Positions 1-11,019 of a stretch of DNA of 64,000 nt are shown here, in pieces; position 1 is the first letter of the stretch; every line of letters begins with the position of its first letter. The DNA is from Tridacna crocea (taxonomy: Eukaryota; Mollusca; Bivalvia; Cardiida; Cardiidae): assembly GCA_943736015.1 (NCBI GenBank), contig OX031072.1:11311501-11375500 (forward strand), read 5' to 3'. The translations under genes and the position numbers were made by a program. The notes beneath the pieces are model-generated. The model searched no databases and had not been told where the DNA came from. It saw only the letters and a program-made list of their open reading frames with translations.

Positions 1-342
1 ACACTACCTCTTACAGTGGACCCGTCGCTCTAACTCTTATCCTGCTATATAACCAAAATTGCGTTACCAAGAAACTACGAGGCTGACAATCCCAATCTCA
101 GTGTATATGCAATAGATTTCAGTATTACAATCAAGTCTACAGTAGACACTACCTCTTACAGTGGACCCGTCGCTCTAACCCTTATCCTGCTATATAACCA
201 AAATTGCGTTACCAAGAAACTACGAGGCTGACAATCCCAATCTCAGTGTATATGCAATAGATCTCAGTATTACAATCCAGTCCACTGTAGACACTACCTC
301 TTACAGTCGACCCATCGCTCTGACCCTTATCCTGCTATATAA
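1..342. repeat. 145-bp tandem repeat, about 2.3 units
   Basis: Units begin at 1, 146 and 291 with the word ACACTACCTCTTACAG and are nearly identical, giving a period of 145 bp. Each unit contains TAACCCTTATCCTGC, the left end of the dispersed TTAA-type element found next to it (about 317-516), so the array seems to have grown out of that element's end. No coding potential is seen. The array runs off the left edge of the window. Confidence 0.9.
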
Positions 343-516
343 CTGTAATGGAACTTCCAGCTCAATAGGAATTTGAAGGTATGTTTTAGAGAATAATATC
401 TTCCAATCGAACATTGTAGATCCAAGATCAGACAGCACGTTTTGTGCAGTCTGATCTTGATCTACGCTGTCCGCTAAAGGTCAGTGAGTCCATCTTAGCA
501 GCCTAAGGGTTATGGG
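317..516. mobile_element. TTAA-type inverted-repeat element, family 2
   Basis: The element runs from the CCCTTATCCTGC end to the AAGGGTTA end. Its core is an imperfect palindrome of GTAGATCCAAGATCAGAC against GTCTGATCTTGATCTAC. Other copies lie at 8335-8452, 11400-11520, 15180-15260, 19485-19580, 31777-31990, 38118-38285, 51665-51755 and 61432-61573. There is no coding capacity. TTAA next to CCCTT ends suggests a piggyBac-mobilised MITE, which is an inference. Confidence 0.7.
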
Positions 517-527
517 GACTCTTTTTA

Positions 528-1960
528 GCTCACCTGAGCACAAAGTGCTCAGGGGGAGCTATTGTGACCGGTCATCGTCCGGCGTCCGTCCGTCCGTCCG
601 TCCGTCTGTCCGTCCGTCCGTCCGTCCATCTGTCCGTCCGTCCGTTAACAATTTCTTTAAAAATCTTCTCCTCCAAAACCAGAAGGCCAATCTTGATAAA
701 ACTTGGCAGGAATGTTCCTTGGGTGAAGCTCTACAAAAATTGTTAAAAGAATTTAATTCCAACAAAAACTCTGGTTGCCATGGCAACAAAATGGCTGAAA
801 ATGGAAAAAATCTTTAAAAATCTTCTTGTGACAAACCATAAGGCCGGGAGCATTCGTATTTTGTATGAAGCATCATTGGGTGACCCTTTACCAAAATTGT
901 TAAAATTATTCCCCTGGGGTCATATTTGGGCTTTGCCCGGGCGCACCCTATTTTACATAGAAACAAAGAAGGAAAGCTTTAAAAAATCTTCTTCTGACAA
1001 ACCATAATGGCTAGAGCATTCATATTTGGTATGTAGCATTATCTGATGATCCTCTACCAAACTTGTTAAAATTATTCCTCTGCTGTCATATTTGGGCTCT
1101 GCCCGGGCGCACCCCATTTTAAAATCTTTAAAAATCTTCTCGTGACAAAACATAAGGTTGGGAGCATTCATATTTTGTTTGAAACATCATTGGGTGACCC
1201 CTTACCAAAATTGTTAAAATCATTCCCATGGGGTCATATTTGGGCTTTGCCCGGGCGCACTCTATTTTACATAGAAATTTAGAGGGAAATCTTTAAAACT
1301 TCTTCTGGTGACAAATCATAATGGCTAGAACATTCCTATTTAGTGTGTAGCATTAACTGATGATCTTCTACCAAAATTGTTGAAATTATCCTTCTGCGGT
1401 CATATTTGGGCTCTGCCCGGGCGCACCCTATTTTACAATCTTTAAAAATCTTCTTGTGACAAACCATAAGGCGGAGGGCATTCACATTTTGTTTGAAGCA
1501 TTATTGGGTGACCCCCTTACCAAAATTATTAAAATTATTCCCCTTGGGTCATATTTGGGCTTTGCCCGGGCACACCCTATTTTACATGGAAACAAAGAAG
1601 GAAACCTTTAATAAATCTTTTTCTGACAAACCTTAATGGCTAGAGCATTCATATTTGCTATGTAGCAAAATCTGATAATCTTCTACCAAAATTGCTAGAA
1701 TTATCCCTCTGCGGTCATATTTGGGCTCTGCCCGGGCGCACCCTATTTTACATAGAAACAAAGAAGGAAATCTTTTAAAAATCTACTTGTGACAAATCAT
1801 AAAGGCTAGAGCATTCATATTTTGCATGTAGCATCATCTAGTGACCCTTTATGAAAATAATTAAAATTATCCCCTTGGGGTCATATTTTGGCTCTGTGCC
1901 CTGGTGCACACTATTTCACATAGAATCATAGAAGGAAATCTTTTAAAATCAATTCCATCT
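528..1960. repeat. Hairpin plus (TCCG)n plus dimeric ~160-bp tandem repeat
   Basis: The block opens with a hairpin (GCTCACCTGAGCAC against GTGCTCAGGGGGAGC, 529-560), continues into a (TCCG)n microsatellite at about 580-647, and then into seven to eight degenerate units. The landmark GCCCGGGC recurs at 933, 1101, 1248, 1415, 1564 and 1730, with a variant at 1898. Spacings alternate between about 167 and 148 bp, so the true repeat is a dimer of about 315 bp. The short open frames here are repeat artefacts. Confidence 0.85.
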
Positions 1961-2015
1961 AAAAAGGAGAAATTGTTTGTAACAAGCAATTTCTCCTTTC
2001 TCACAATCTTTTCTA
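1945..2015. mobile_element. Hairpin element, family 1 (degenerate copy)
   Basis: Inverted arms AAGGAGAAATTGTTTGTAAC and CAAGCAATTTCTCCTTTC form a hairpin followed by the usual family tail (TTTCTACCA, then AAATTTTGTCGTCTGGTAA near 2092-2115). It is the same family as the copies at 2377-2603, 31429-31657 and 38662-38865. Confidence 0.6.
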
Positions 2016-2376
2016 CCATATAGATCACTTATTTTTCATTTTAGATACATTTTAAAATGTTGTCTGCAATTTGTTTCAATTTGGAACGGTCTAAAATTTT
2101 GTCGTCTGGTAATGGCAAAACTACAAGTCAAAAAGGGAACAAGACACTGTGAAGAGAAAAATTGATGATAAGCAGCAGCTTTTAGCTCCACTGGCCAAAG
2201 ACAAAGGAGAAAATCTGTAAACATATTTTTGTGACAAACCCCAGGGTATGCCTTATTTGAAAAGAATTAATAGCCTGCCCTTGATAAACCATATAAGTTA
2301 CAAATATACTCAGGTGAGCGATATAGGACCATCATGGTCCTCTTGTTTAATATTCTACGCCATTTCTGCGATCAAT

Positions 2377-2603
2377 TTAACCCTATCCCAAACAAGCCCT
2401 TGTTTTACGTGTCTGCAGCAAAACTCTTTTGAAAACACTGTGGGAAAAAGAGAAATTGCTCGTGACGAGCAATTTCTCCTTTTCCCACAGTGTTTTCTAC
2501 CAATCTGGAAAACTTTCTGCCATTTTTATCATATTTGAAATAGTCGTCTGCACATCCTTTGAGTTTGGAAGAGTCGAAAATTTGTCGTTTGGGAAAGGCT
2601 TAA
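2377..2603. mobile_element. TTAA-bounded hairpin MITE, family 1
   Basis: The element starts TTAACCCTATCCC and ends GGGAAAGGCTTAA. Inside is a long near-perfect palindrome (about 2432-2506) centred on AATTGCTCGTGACGAGCAATT. TTAA at both ends and CCC-type termini are those of piggyBac-type target sites; that assignment is inference. The short open frames over it are read-through of the palindrome. Confidence 0.75.
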
Positions 2604-3143
2604 GTTCAACTCATTCCTAAGAATTAACGGCGTACAGGGAACATTTCTCTTAGTTTTATTTGGTGGTCGCTGAATACACATTTCACAGTATCTGACGCTG
2701 AAACATGCATCAAGCTTCATGCACTGAACTTCAATAGATATAAATCAATGTTCTCTGTAATAGCTTTCATTCTTGGAGTCTCAAAGTGAAGCAGTGATAA
2801 AGACATTTTATTCACTGCTTAAACGCGCAACATTTATTTGCAGAATCCCTTTTCAGTTTTCAAAATATTTTGTTTTATTTTTATGCCGAAATTGATGTGT
2901 AGTAAGCGAAAAAGTATCACAGAGTGCAAACCAAGAAAAGACAGTATAGATGTACGAGCTGAACTTGGTCTATACGGTTTCTTGGGAACATCAAAGATCG
3001 CGACAAGTGAAACAACACGTCTTTAAAAATGATTGTCAAGTTCCGCGAACGCTTTACCAATAAGTGCAGGAGTCCGTCTGACATGTCACGTGGTTACGAT
3101 AAAGGAGTGACAAAGTGTGAATACTGATAGTCGGCCACACAAA
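2604..3143. other. Upstream region of gene A
   Basis: No gene or clear repeat is seen. This stretch should hold the promoter and 5' untranslated region of gene A. I see no convincing TATA box next to the proposed start codon at 3144. Confidence 0.4.
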
Positions 3144-3160
3144 ATGAACGTCAAAATGAG
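3144..3160 (+). CDS. Gene A exon 1: start of signal peptide
   Basis: ATG AAC GTC AAA ATG AG|GTAAGA. The 17 coding bases end in phase 2, and the first base of exon 2 completes a serine codon. The join gives a basic n-region followed by a hydrophobic core, as a signal peptide should have. The exon is short, so it rests on this fit and the strong donor. Confidence 0.6.
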
Positions 3161-6100
3161 GTAAGATTACATTTTTCGCTCATTCTTAAGCAGTTGCGTC
3201 CCAATATGCATGAATCAAGATTAAGCTCAGTGTCGCACTTATTGATAACAGGCATTAACGTCAAGAAGGTAAAAACAAGACCTTTTAATTCAAGCCTTTA
3301 ACGTTAATCTTCCCAGAAGTGCTGCATAGACCTAAGGTTTTCTTAAGGTTAAAGTCAATTTAAGCCATTAACGTTTATCCTCCCAGAATTACGGCACAGG
3401 CTTAAGATTTTCCTAAAATGTCTCTTGAAAAACCAAATTATTATGGAGTCTGCAGTGTATTCCATAGGGAATGAGCAACAGCATTTTTGTGACACTGAAG
3501 CGTTGTCACGAAGTAGATATAGATAATAACAGAATATTGATAGCTTGGATAATTGTAACCTAAGAAATGAGTTTAAACGATCAACGTGCAAGGCTTTTAT
3601 GAAAGGCAACAAACACCAATTTGTTATTCACTTGTGTTTTATGCTACTTGAAGGCCAAAGACACAAAGCTTAGATACTGTATGCACATTACACGTTAACA
3701 AACAATCCCTTGTATTAACGACCGTGAGAGACATGACTTCAAAAAAAAAAAAATGGAAACAAGTTTCTCTCTTCTTTTCCAACAATGTTTTGTACCATTT
3801 GAAAGACAATTTGTCACATTGTGTCTACAAAATACTGTCAAAATGTTTCTTTTTTCTTTATTTTTTTCCTCTACTCTATAATGCTTTTCAAAAAATTACA
3901 GCTGGTTTGTCTTGGTCCTTCCATATGTGCTGTTTCTCAGGGTATGGGCGGATTATGATTGCCTCTGTAACTATAACGAAGAACTGAAAGTGTACTCGGC
4001 GGCTACTGAAACTTCTAGTGTCATTGGATCTCTGTATGAGTTTGACTGTAAACCGACACTCGATGCTACCCAGGAGCATGCATTTAAGGGGTTACAATAC
4101 GAACAACAGGTATTTTTGTTTGATAATTCTATTTCTAAAAGAGCCAGCGAATACAAAGTAAAGAAGCAAAATATCTTTCTGTGGCCGCAGAAAAAGCAAT
4201 TGACTATTTGACCAAAGAGAAGGGCGTAAACTTAAACAAGGATCTCCAGATTCCTAGGCGATCGCTCTACATTGTCATTACAAAAGCTACCTCTGTTGTA
4301 AGGCAATGTAAGTGTCCCTTATATAACCAAAGTGTTTAGAACACTGAAGTGGTATTTGTCAAGGACACAGTTGAGTGGAATGAATAATTTGAAAGAAAAA
4401 GAGAAATATCATTTAAATATTGGCATGAAAGTCAACCAACTAAGCAATGAATACCTTTTTGGTTGAAGGGAGAGTACTCATGACAAATTAAAGAGCATTT
4501 GTGAAATGGTGGTCTCCCTTCGATCATTAGGAGGAGTTGGGTTGATAGCGCGATGCAAGGTGGGTAGAGAGAGAAACCATGTGAATAATCCCATAAAATT
4601 AAGTTTCTACCTGAAAACTATTATTTTGAAATAATCTTTGGCCGTTAACATTTAATTCCCAACATTACAATCAATTATTTCGATCTATTAATATTCATGC
4701 CCAACCAAATAGAGTAGTTCGTAATCATGGGACGAACAAACCATGGAACGATCTGTTTTGGTATGAAAAAGTCCAGGATCAAGTAATCGGGAGACAAATT
4801 TTGTATCATTGCGCCAATAGAAAGCTATGTGCGAGTGAATCTATTTTCCATCAAAAATAGTATTTTCACGATCGATGGCCTCACCCAGTGTATCTTAACA
4901 TGCCTATTTCAAATTACATATCTGAGTGCTACCGGAAAAAAATTATTTGCTTGAGAAAAATTGAGTTTAATTGGGTTTATTTCCTTCGGCTCCGCACAAA
5001 ATACGATACATGGTCTTCAACATTCGATATTAGTTAAACATATTTTATTGCCATCTATATATAAATCATACAACAGACGTACGTTACACGAAAAGAGATA
5101 CAAATCAGGCAAAAGGGTAAGGCAACAAGTTCTCGCAACTTAGATTCAGCCATCCCCTTTAAATAATCTACAAGCTATGAGAATCTTCTACGATTCTAAC
5201 ATTGTAATAAGTATTTATTTCTGATCTTTCCTTGCGAAAAAGAAGGCAACTATGTTCCAGCTATGCAATAAATTATTGCAAGTGTTGGTTACTGAGAATT
5301 TACTTGTTTAACGGATGGAGAGGTATAGAATACTTGTTTGTCAAATCAGTGAAATGGAGGAGAGTGATTGGAGAAAGAAGAAGTAAAATGACTTATAGGC
5401 TTTAAGATGTTTATGGAAATCTCTCTGTAGCTTTAATGTGGGATTGCACGGCGGGAAATTTGTGGAATTGTCTTCTAATCTTAGATTTTCGGATCCAAAA
5501 AGTAATAAATATTCCGTTTAAAGCCAAGATAAAAGCAGCGAAGTTAATGAAAAAGTTGTCGTCTCGGAATCGTGTACCGGGTGCACTGGAAGAATTAGTG
5601 CTCTGCGTCTTCAATGGCGTATCGGCAACTACTATATACTACTATATACTATAACTAGGATATAGGATTTAAATGATGACAGAGACGGTAAAGATTTCTA
5701 TAAACATTCAATATTGAACTCATAGTGGTATTGTCTTCGACAAATACCACAAAACAAGCTACATGTATGTACATGTGGGATACACCGATTTACCACAAGT
5801 TGTTTAAGTCAGAATATTTTGCTTTTCAGATATAGTATCAAGATTTATTTAATGTTTTTCGATACTTTATTGAGAAAATAATGGTGGAGTGGAGTACGGT
5901 TTGATATATTATGGTCACGACCACTGAAAAATCTTCTACTTGAGGAAATAGTAGCTCCTGTGCTCAAGTTACCTAGGTAATTAGTTCATCAAGACAGAAT
6001 TACGACGTAAATTACGCTCATTTACATTACACTTCTCGTGCTTTACGTATTATTGTAAGGCGTTGTTTTGGGGTGGGGGTACGCCAGTGGAAATTACCGG

Positions 6101-9100
6101 AAAAAACTGTGCTGAATTTTGATAAAAAAACCCAAACAAAAATGGGTTTATATCATGAAATAAATATAGTATTTGTTTTTTGTCAGAGAAAAATCGAAAT
6201 TTATTTCATCTCGTAAACATAATAGGTAATATTTCATCTGTGACTGTATCACTCGTAAATATTACCAATGATGTTCAATCGATGGAATAAATTTCAGTTT
6301 TTCACCGAATTAAAGAAATATCCTCTATTTATCTACGTTTTATGCAACTTTATATCGACAGCCCTAAAAGCAGCTAGGGCTGTGCTTAATATCTTATATA
6401 TTACTGATTAAGCTGTTACTTTTACTGTCTCATTGAAATTTTACAAGTTTTAAAGCTGTACGTATTTGACAAAAGACTGCATATTTTGCGTCATATTAGC
6501 GTTCAATTAAGGTTCCAATATATTGCCTCTCCAGGTTGGTTACGTGAAACTGAATAGTGATACACAAGTACAAATATGTGCTGGCCAGCCATCCCCGGCC
6601 GATAAGGGTGCGTATGTATTGTCTATATCCTTATTTACTATTTTTTTGGGCGGTGGCATACTCCCTTTCATGATGATGACCCAAACTTTTTATCGTAATA
6701 TTTGCACCGAATACCTTCAGTAGATGTCGAAAAAGTAAAAGCAGGATTTATTCAAAAGTGACAAGTTTAGACACATGTAAATGTTGATTTTCTATTAGAA
6801 GAAAGGGCATTCTGCTATAAGTTCCTTCAATTGAGCGGCAGCTCGCCTCCAACAGAAATAGAATATGCTAATAAAAGGTACTACACAAATATATTCAATT
6901 ATGAAATTTGCAAAGAAGTTGTTGTTGATTAGTTAACCTTTTAAGCTCCAGAATACTGCATTCTTATCTTTGATTAATGCTATCTACTTGTCTAGTACTT
7001 CGTATAGGACTTTAAAGAATCCTTACACGGTACGTGCAGTAGACAGCACAAAAGGGATTGGAAAAGAAAATGTATTTCAGATTAAAATTTTCTACATGAT
7101 AAGTCGTACGAGACCAAACCTCGTTTCTGTCCTTGATTAATTTATTCATAACATAGACGATACAGAAAACTACCACCATGCCACTTCATGTACATCCTTG
7201 TGATGAAGAGCTTTTAAACACGGTTCGTGTTTACCAACCATTCTTAAGAACATTTTAGTCTTATTCTTCAGAATTTTGTCAGTGTGAAAGTAACAGAGCT
7301 TCTGATTGGCTTAACCATATGTTTTAGCCAATCAGAATTTCCGTTACTTTTACTGTCATAAAATTTTGAAGAAAAAGACAAAGAATGTTCTTAACAATGG
7401 TTGGTGAATATGGACGCTGGTCTTTGCTTACATGAGATTGCTGCCTTACGAACAACGTTAGTAAAAAAATCATTGTCCTTACTTTGATATGATTCTTTAT
7501 TGTTTGCCATGACATTGGTTATTGTATTTCTAAAGAAAGTAGTTTTAGCACAACCTCCCTTAATTTCAATGCAATATAGCCGCTACGAATTTTCTCATCA
7601 TACAAATAAAATTTAATGATGCAATGGGAAGCTTCTGTGAAGCAATTTATGAGAGTATAATGTCCTCTTTCGTTATTTAAAGGTGGCCCTTCAGATTTCG
7701 GGACGAAATTTTTACAAAAAAAACATCCTTATACTCCCAAATCCTTTTAATATTCATTCATAAAACCCCAGTAGCCGAAAACCATCTACCAACAAGAGAA
7801 TTTAGAGATTTACTACGGCCCAAGTCGACACCGATGGGAAATATGGTCTATTTTTACATTTATTCTTTAATTTGGTGAGATGTGAAAAATATAAATACCC
7901 ACCTTTAAAGATACATCAGACACAAATTCAATTGATAATTCGTGTGTCAAAATTGGGGGATTTGGTTTGACAAGGCTCGTTTTCCTTCAAGTTTTAAACC
8001 ATATCTATAGTTTTATGTCAGCCTCATTGGAACATCTCGTATATGTATGTATAAGAAGTCTTGCAATTCATGATTTTTTCATAAACTACTTCTTAAAAGT
8101 AAAGTACAGAAGAAAAAGTGAACTAAATGATTGTTGATTAGTTAACCTTTTATGCTCAAGAATACTGCATTCTGAAATTGGATCTGTGCCATCTACTAGT
8201 CATATAGGATTTAACAAAACAAAAAACCTGAATAATACTTTCAGTCATCTGAAATTGTTAACTCTAATCTGCTAAATAAGTTAAGCCGATATCAAAACCT
8301 AAACATTGTTATTTCAAAGTTACGTTTGCGGAAAAATATATCCTTATGGAACGGTGTAGATCTAATATCAGAATGCACGCTTTGTGCAATCTGATCTCGA
8401 CCTACACTGTCCGAAAAGGTCCTTTAGTCGGGCTTAACAGCCTAAGAGTTAATATTTCAAGAACAAGTTTGCTTCTAAAAAGTCTTCAAAAGATACCAAC
8501 GATAATAGCAGGAAAGTTCACATTTGTAAATTGAAAGTTTATGGATTTAGCAACTGCAAATAAACCACTACCTATTTTTCTAGTCACGACATTAGCGACA
8601 ACTGTCGCATCGAGACCTGCAAGTTCATGGGCAACCACAACCAGGGCGATGCCTTCTTCTACTAGAAATATGAGTGCACATTCTACTTCACCTGCAACTT
8701 CAAACCAACCGCTAAAATCTACCACTACAACACGCACCACACCAACATCAACGACACCTACCATAACACACAAGATAATAACGTCTACAACTAGATTTAC
8801 ATCCACAATTACGACTAGTAACTCAGCTGGAGGTATCAATACGACCCTACGAATACCTGAAGGTAGCCTGTCAACTTTATTTTGATAAGAAAATGATCGA
8901 GTAGTGATAATTATTATAATAGCTTTAATGAATTCTTTGAAGGACCGTTTCTAAAACCCGTAGATTTATGACTTAGAATAAGACTTCATATAAACGATAA
9001 AGACACTGTCATCATTAATAATAGAATAAAGTCAGCACCGATGTGCAAAACTATACTATTTCCTGTATTTAGAAGTAAATTTCATGTGATTCTATATTTC

Positions 9101-11019
9101 AATGGTTAGTTAAGTAACATATCATATTTCATGATTAGAAATTGGATTAGACAATAACTTCTATCATTTTAGGATCGGTCCTTCTTCTTAAATTCATTTC
9201 TTTAAAGAACGGCAAGTAAAATATTTTCTTATTCTAAATATATACAAACTGCAATGACAGAAATGGGGAATGAAAATGTGAAAATGAGATTAAAAGAAAC
9301 TGGATAGTACTTCTCTATTGACCTCCTAGAATTACAGCCAAATCAATACTGTTATATGAAAAAGTTGATTTCTTAAAACGCTTTGTCTCTCTGGTAGACG
9401 TGTGATATGTTTTAAAAAAAAGAACGCGTTGTCTCTTTGATAGACGTGTGGTATGTTTAAAAAAAAAAAGAACGCTTTGTCTCTTTGATAGACGTGTGGT
9501 ATGTTTAAAAAAAGAACGCTTTGTCTCTTTGATAGACGTGTGATATGTTTAAAAAAAGAACGCTTTGTCTCTTTGATAGACGTGTGGTATGTTTAGAAAA
9601 AAGAACGCTTTGTCTTTTTGATAGACGTGTGATATGTATCAAAAAGTGAGCAAGTTTCATCTGAGTTTTATTCAGCGTTATAAAACAATAATTTGTCATT
9701 ATCTAAGGGATAGAGTTCAGATATTACTCTGATTGATTGATTACTTGATTATATTATGGTTGACATAGGTTTTTTTACAGTATTTGAGTTATACCTTGGC
9801 GGCCAGTGCACCTATCCATGCTGTATTAGAGTTTCTTTTAACCAGTTATCTGCACAATACGCCACTGGCTGCTTTCCATGTAATTTAAATATCTGAATAA
9901 CTGCGCCCGTGAACAATGGGGTTCAGCATTTTCAACATCATTATTACAGGCAGGCATAGGATTCAATTTTCCATGATTATTGTAAAGGTCTCCGTTTAAA
10001 TGACTACAAAAGAATAATTTCTTATTATTCGTGCGTTTAGTTTAATGTTAAGATAGTCATCCATGTGCTCAACGCTTTTACTTTAGTTTTCTCAGTAAGC
10101 TATACCGATTCGCTTTTATATTGTTGTTCCTTATCAAGGTCATTTAGAGGTGTGTCCATCCCACATTAAATTTGATATATCCCAGAAAGGTGGATTTCTT
10201 GGACAGTACGGGGTATTTTGTTACCAGTATGTTGATTGGAAACGATCATTTGATGGAGCTGAGGCACACTGTAAATCTCTGACTGGTACACTTGCTTCTA
10301 TAAAAAACCAACAAGAACAGAATTTTTTCGTGCGTTTTCTGGCTTCTCATCACTTTACTAAAACGGCGTGGATTGGACTAAGTGACAGACAACAAGAGGG
10401 AAAACTGGCCTGGGTATCGGGTATGGTGACTGCATTTACTTTCTAAAACATAGTTACTGTTTTATTTACAAATTGTTTGATACTTGTTTTATATTTTTGC
10501 AATCACTTTTAAACAATTACAAGTTTAACTTTTAGATCAGCACGAAATTTGGGAAGGTGGATGAAAAGTTTGAAATCCATTTTGAGACTGACCAACCTTG
10601 GAGACATAAGTTTTAGAACTTTTTATGTGAAGTTAATTTTAGGTAAGATCAAAAGTTCATCAGTATAGTTTATATGATTATTGCCAATTATATCAAGCAT
10701 TTGTGTAGCAGTGAGGGTAAATTTGATGTAACCACCAGACTTTAGTATCTTCTTAGCCGTAGTATTGTATCATACATGTGTGGCAATAGGTTACAACTTT
10801 CTCCCCACTTCAGGTTTAATAAACTGTTTCTTTTCTATTTAGACGAACCGGTGTCGTTCACAAATTTCCAGAGTCAATTCAACCATCACACTACAGATAC
10901 ACATGATATTAACGACTGTTTTGCCATACAACCAAACGGTGAATGGGTAGACTTTCCTTGCGGAATATCAGTCGCATTTTTCAACTTTGGTGAACAACAT
11001 CCTTTTATTTGTCAATACA
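3144..11019 (+). CDS. Gene A: secreted SH3b-like / mucin-linker / C-type lectin-domain protein (6 exons, 3' end open)
   Basis: Spliced exons are 3144-3160, 3902-4109, 6535-6607, 8584-8862, 10148-10420 and 10843-11019, about 342 residues. Order: signal peptide (residues 1-22, hydrophobic core WFVLVLPYVLFL), SH3b-like domain with CLCNYN, IGSLYEFDCKP and QVGYV (about 23-99), Thr/Ser linker (about 100-192), CTLD (about 193-342) with WIGL and four to six cysteines. All junctions are GT-AG and in phase. The CTLD lacks EPN/QPD and reads WVD where WND is expected, so canonical calcium-dependent sugar binding is doubtful. Unlike genes B, D and E, the first intron splits the signal peptide, and the CNYN and YEFDCKP parts share one exon. 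The last exon ends in phase 1 at a good donor (A|GTGAG), so one more C-terminal exon is expected but not found; read-through would stop at 11096. Confidence 0.85.
3902..4109 (+). CDS. Gene A exon 2: signal core and most of SH3b-like domain
   Basis: The acceptor is a long pyrimidine tract ending TTACAG; the donor is CAACAG|GTATTT. It encodes DYDCLCNYN, then IGSLYEFDCKP and ends GLQYEQQ in phase 0. The same motifs are in gene D (38493-38612 plus 37564-37677) and gene E (50214-50321 plus 49076-49189). Confidence 0.85.
5880..6310. repeat. Dispersed repeat in gene A intron 2
   Basis: Contains AAGTTACCTAGGTAATT and, further on, blocks matching ATTTCATCTCGT and ACCAATGATGTTC. Related copies lie at about 40215-40620 and, inverted, at 32040-32680, with a fragment near 62870-63030. 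No open frame of note. The rest of intron 2 (4110-6534) shows nothing else I can name. Confidence 0.55.
6535..6607 (+). CDS. Gene A exon 3: last strand of SH3b-like domain
   Basis: CCAG|GTTGGTTAC opens the exon in phase 0. It encodes VGYVKLNSDTQVQICAGQPS and closes at GATAAGG|GTGCGT in phase 1. The equivalent exons are 18655-18730 (B), 34551-34623 (D) and 47248-47320 (E), all with one cysteine followed by a Gly/Pro turn. Confidence 0.85.
7233..7405. mobile_element. Hairpin MITE, family 3
   Basis: Arms ACCAACCATTCTTAAGAACA and TGTTCTTAACAATGGTTGGT pair almost end to end around TTCTGATTGGCT/AGCCAATCAGAA. Relatives lie at about 15545-15750 and 16395-16550. It sits in gene A intron 3 and has no coding capacity. 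Confidence 0.7.
8335..8452. mobile_element. TTAA-type element, family 2 (partial)
   Basis: Carries the family core GTGTAGATCTAATATCAGAA / CAATCTGATCTCGACCTAC and the right end CCTAAGAGTTAA. The left end is eroded. It lies in gene A intron 3, about 130 bp before exon 4. Confidence 0.6.
8584..8862 (+). CDS. Gene A exon 4: Thr/Ser-rich mucin-like linker
   Basis: The acceptor is TTTTTCTAG and the donor CCTGAAG|GTAGCC; the exon is phase 1-1 and 279 nt long. About 93 residues rich in Thr, Ser, Pro and Ala, with runs such as STTTTRTTPTSTTPT, fit a heavily O-glycosylated spacer. The long Val-rich open frame on the other strand is its antisense shadow. Confidence 0.85.
9377..9638. repeat. ~45-bp minisatellite, 6 units
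   Basis: Six units start at 9377, 9423, 9471, 9515, 9559 and 9604. Each reads AACGCTTTGTCTCTTTGATA, then GACGTGTGATATG and an A-rich spacer of variable length. It lies in gene A intron 4. The minus-strand open frame over it is only the repeat read in frame. Confidence 0.9.
10148..10420 (+). CDS. Gene A exon 5: first half of CTLD
   Basis: Opens after CATTTAG and closes TATCGG|GTATGG, phase 1-1. It encodes the long-form N-terminal cysteine (EVCPSH), FCYQ, AEAHCKSLTGTLASIKNQQE and AWIGLSDRQQEGKLAWVSG. These are the standard CTLD helix 1/2 and WIGL landmarks. Confidence 0.92.
10843..11019 (+). CDS. Gene A exon 6: second half of CTLD
   Basis: Opens after TTCTATTTAG and closes CAATACA|GTGAGT. It encodes VSFTNFQSQFNHH, DINDCFAIQPNGEWVDFPCG and HPFICQY, giving the last conserved cysteines. 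The EPN position has no EPN/QPD and WND is replaced by WVD. Confidence 0.9.

Noticed and set aside
9377..9638. CRISPR-like array
   Set aside because: Units are contiguous ~45-bp repeats without unique spacers, in an intron of a eukaryotic gene.
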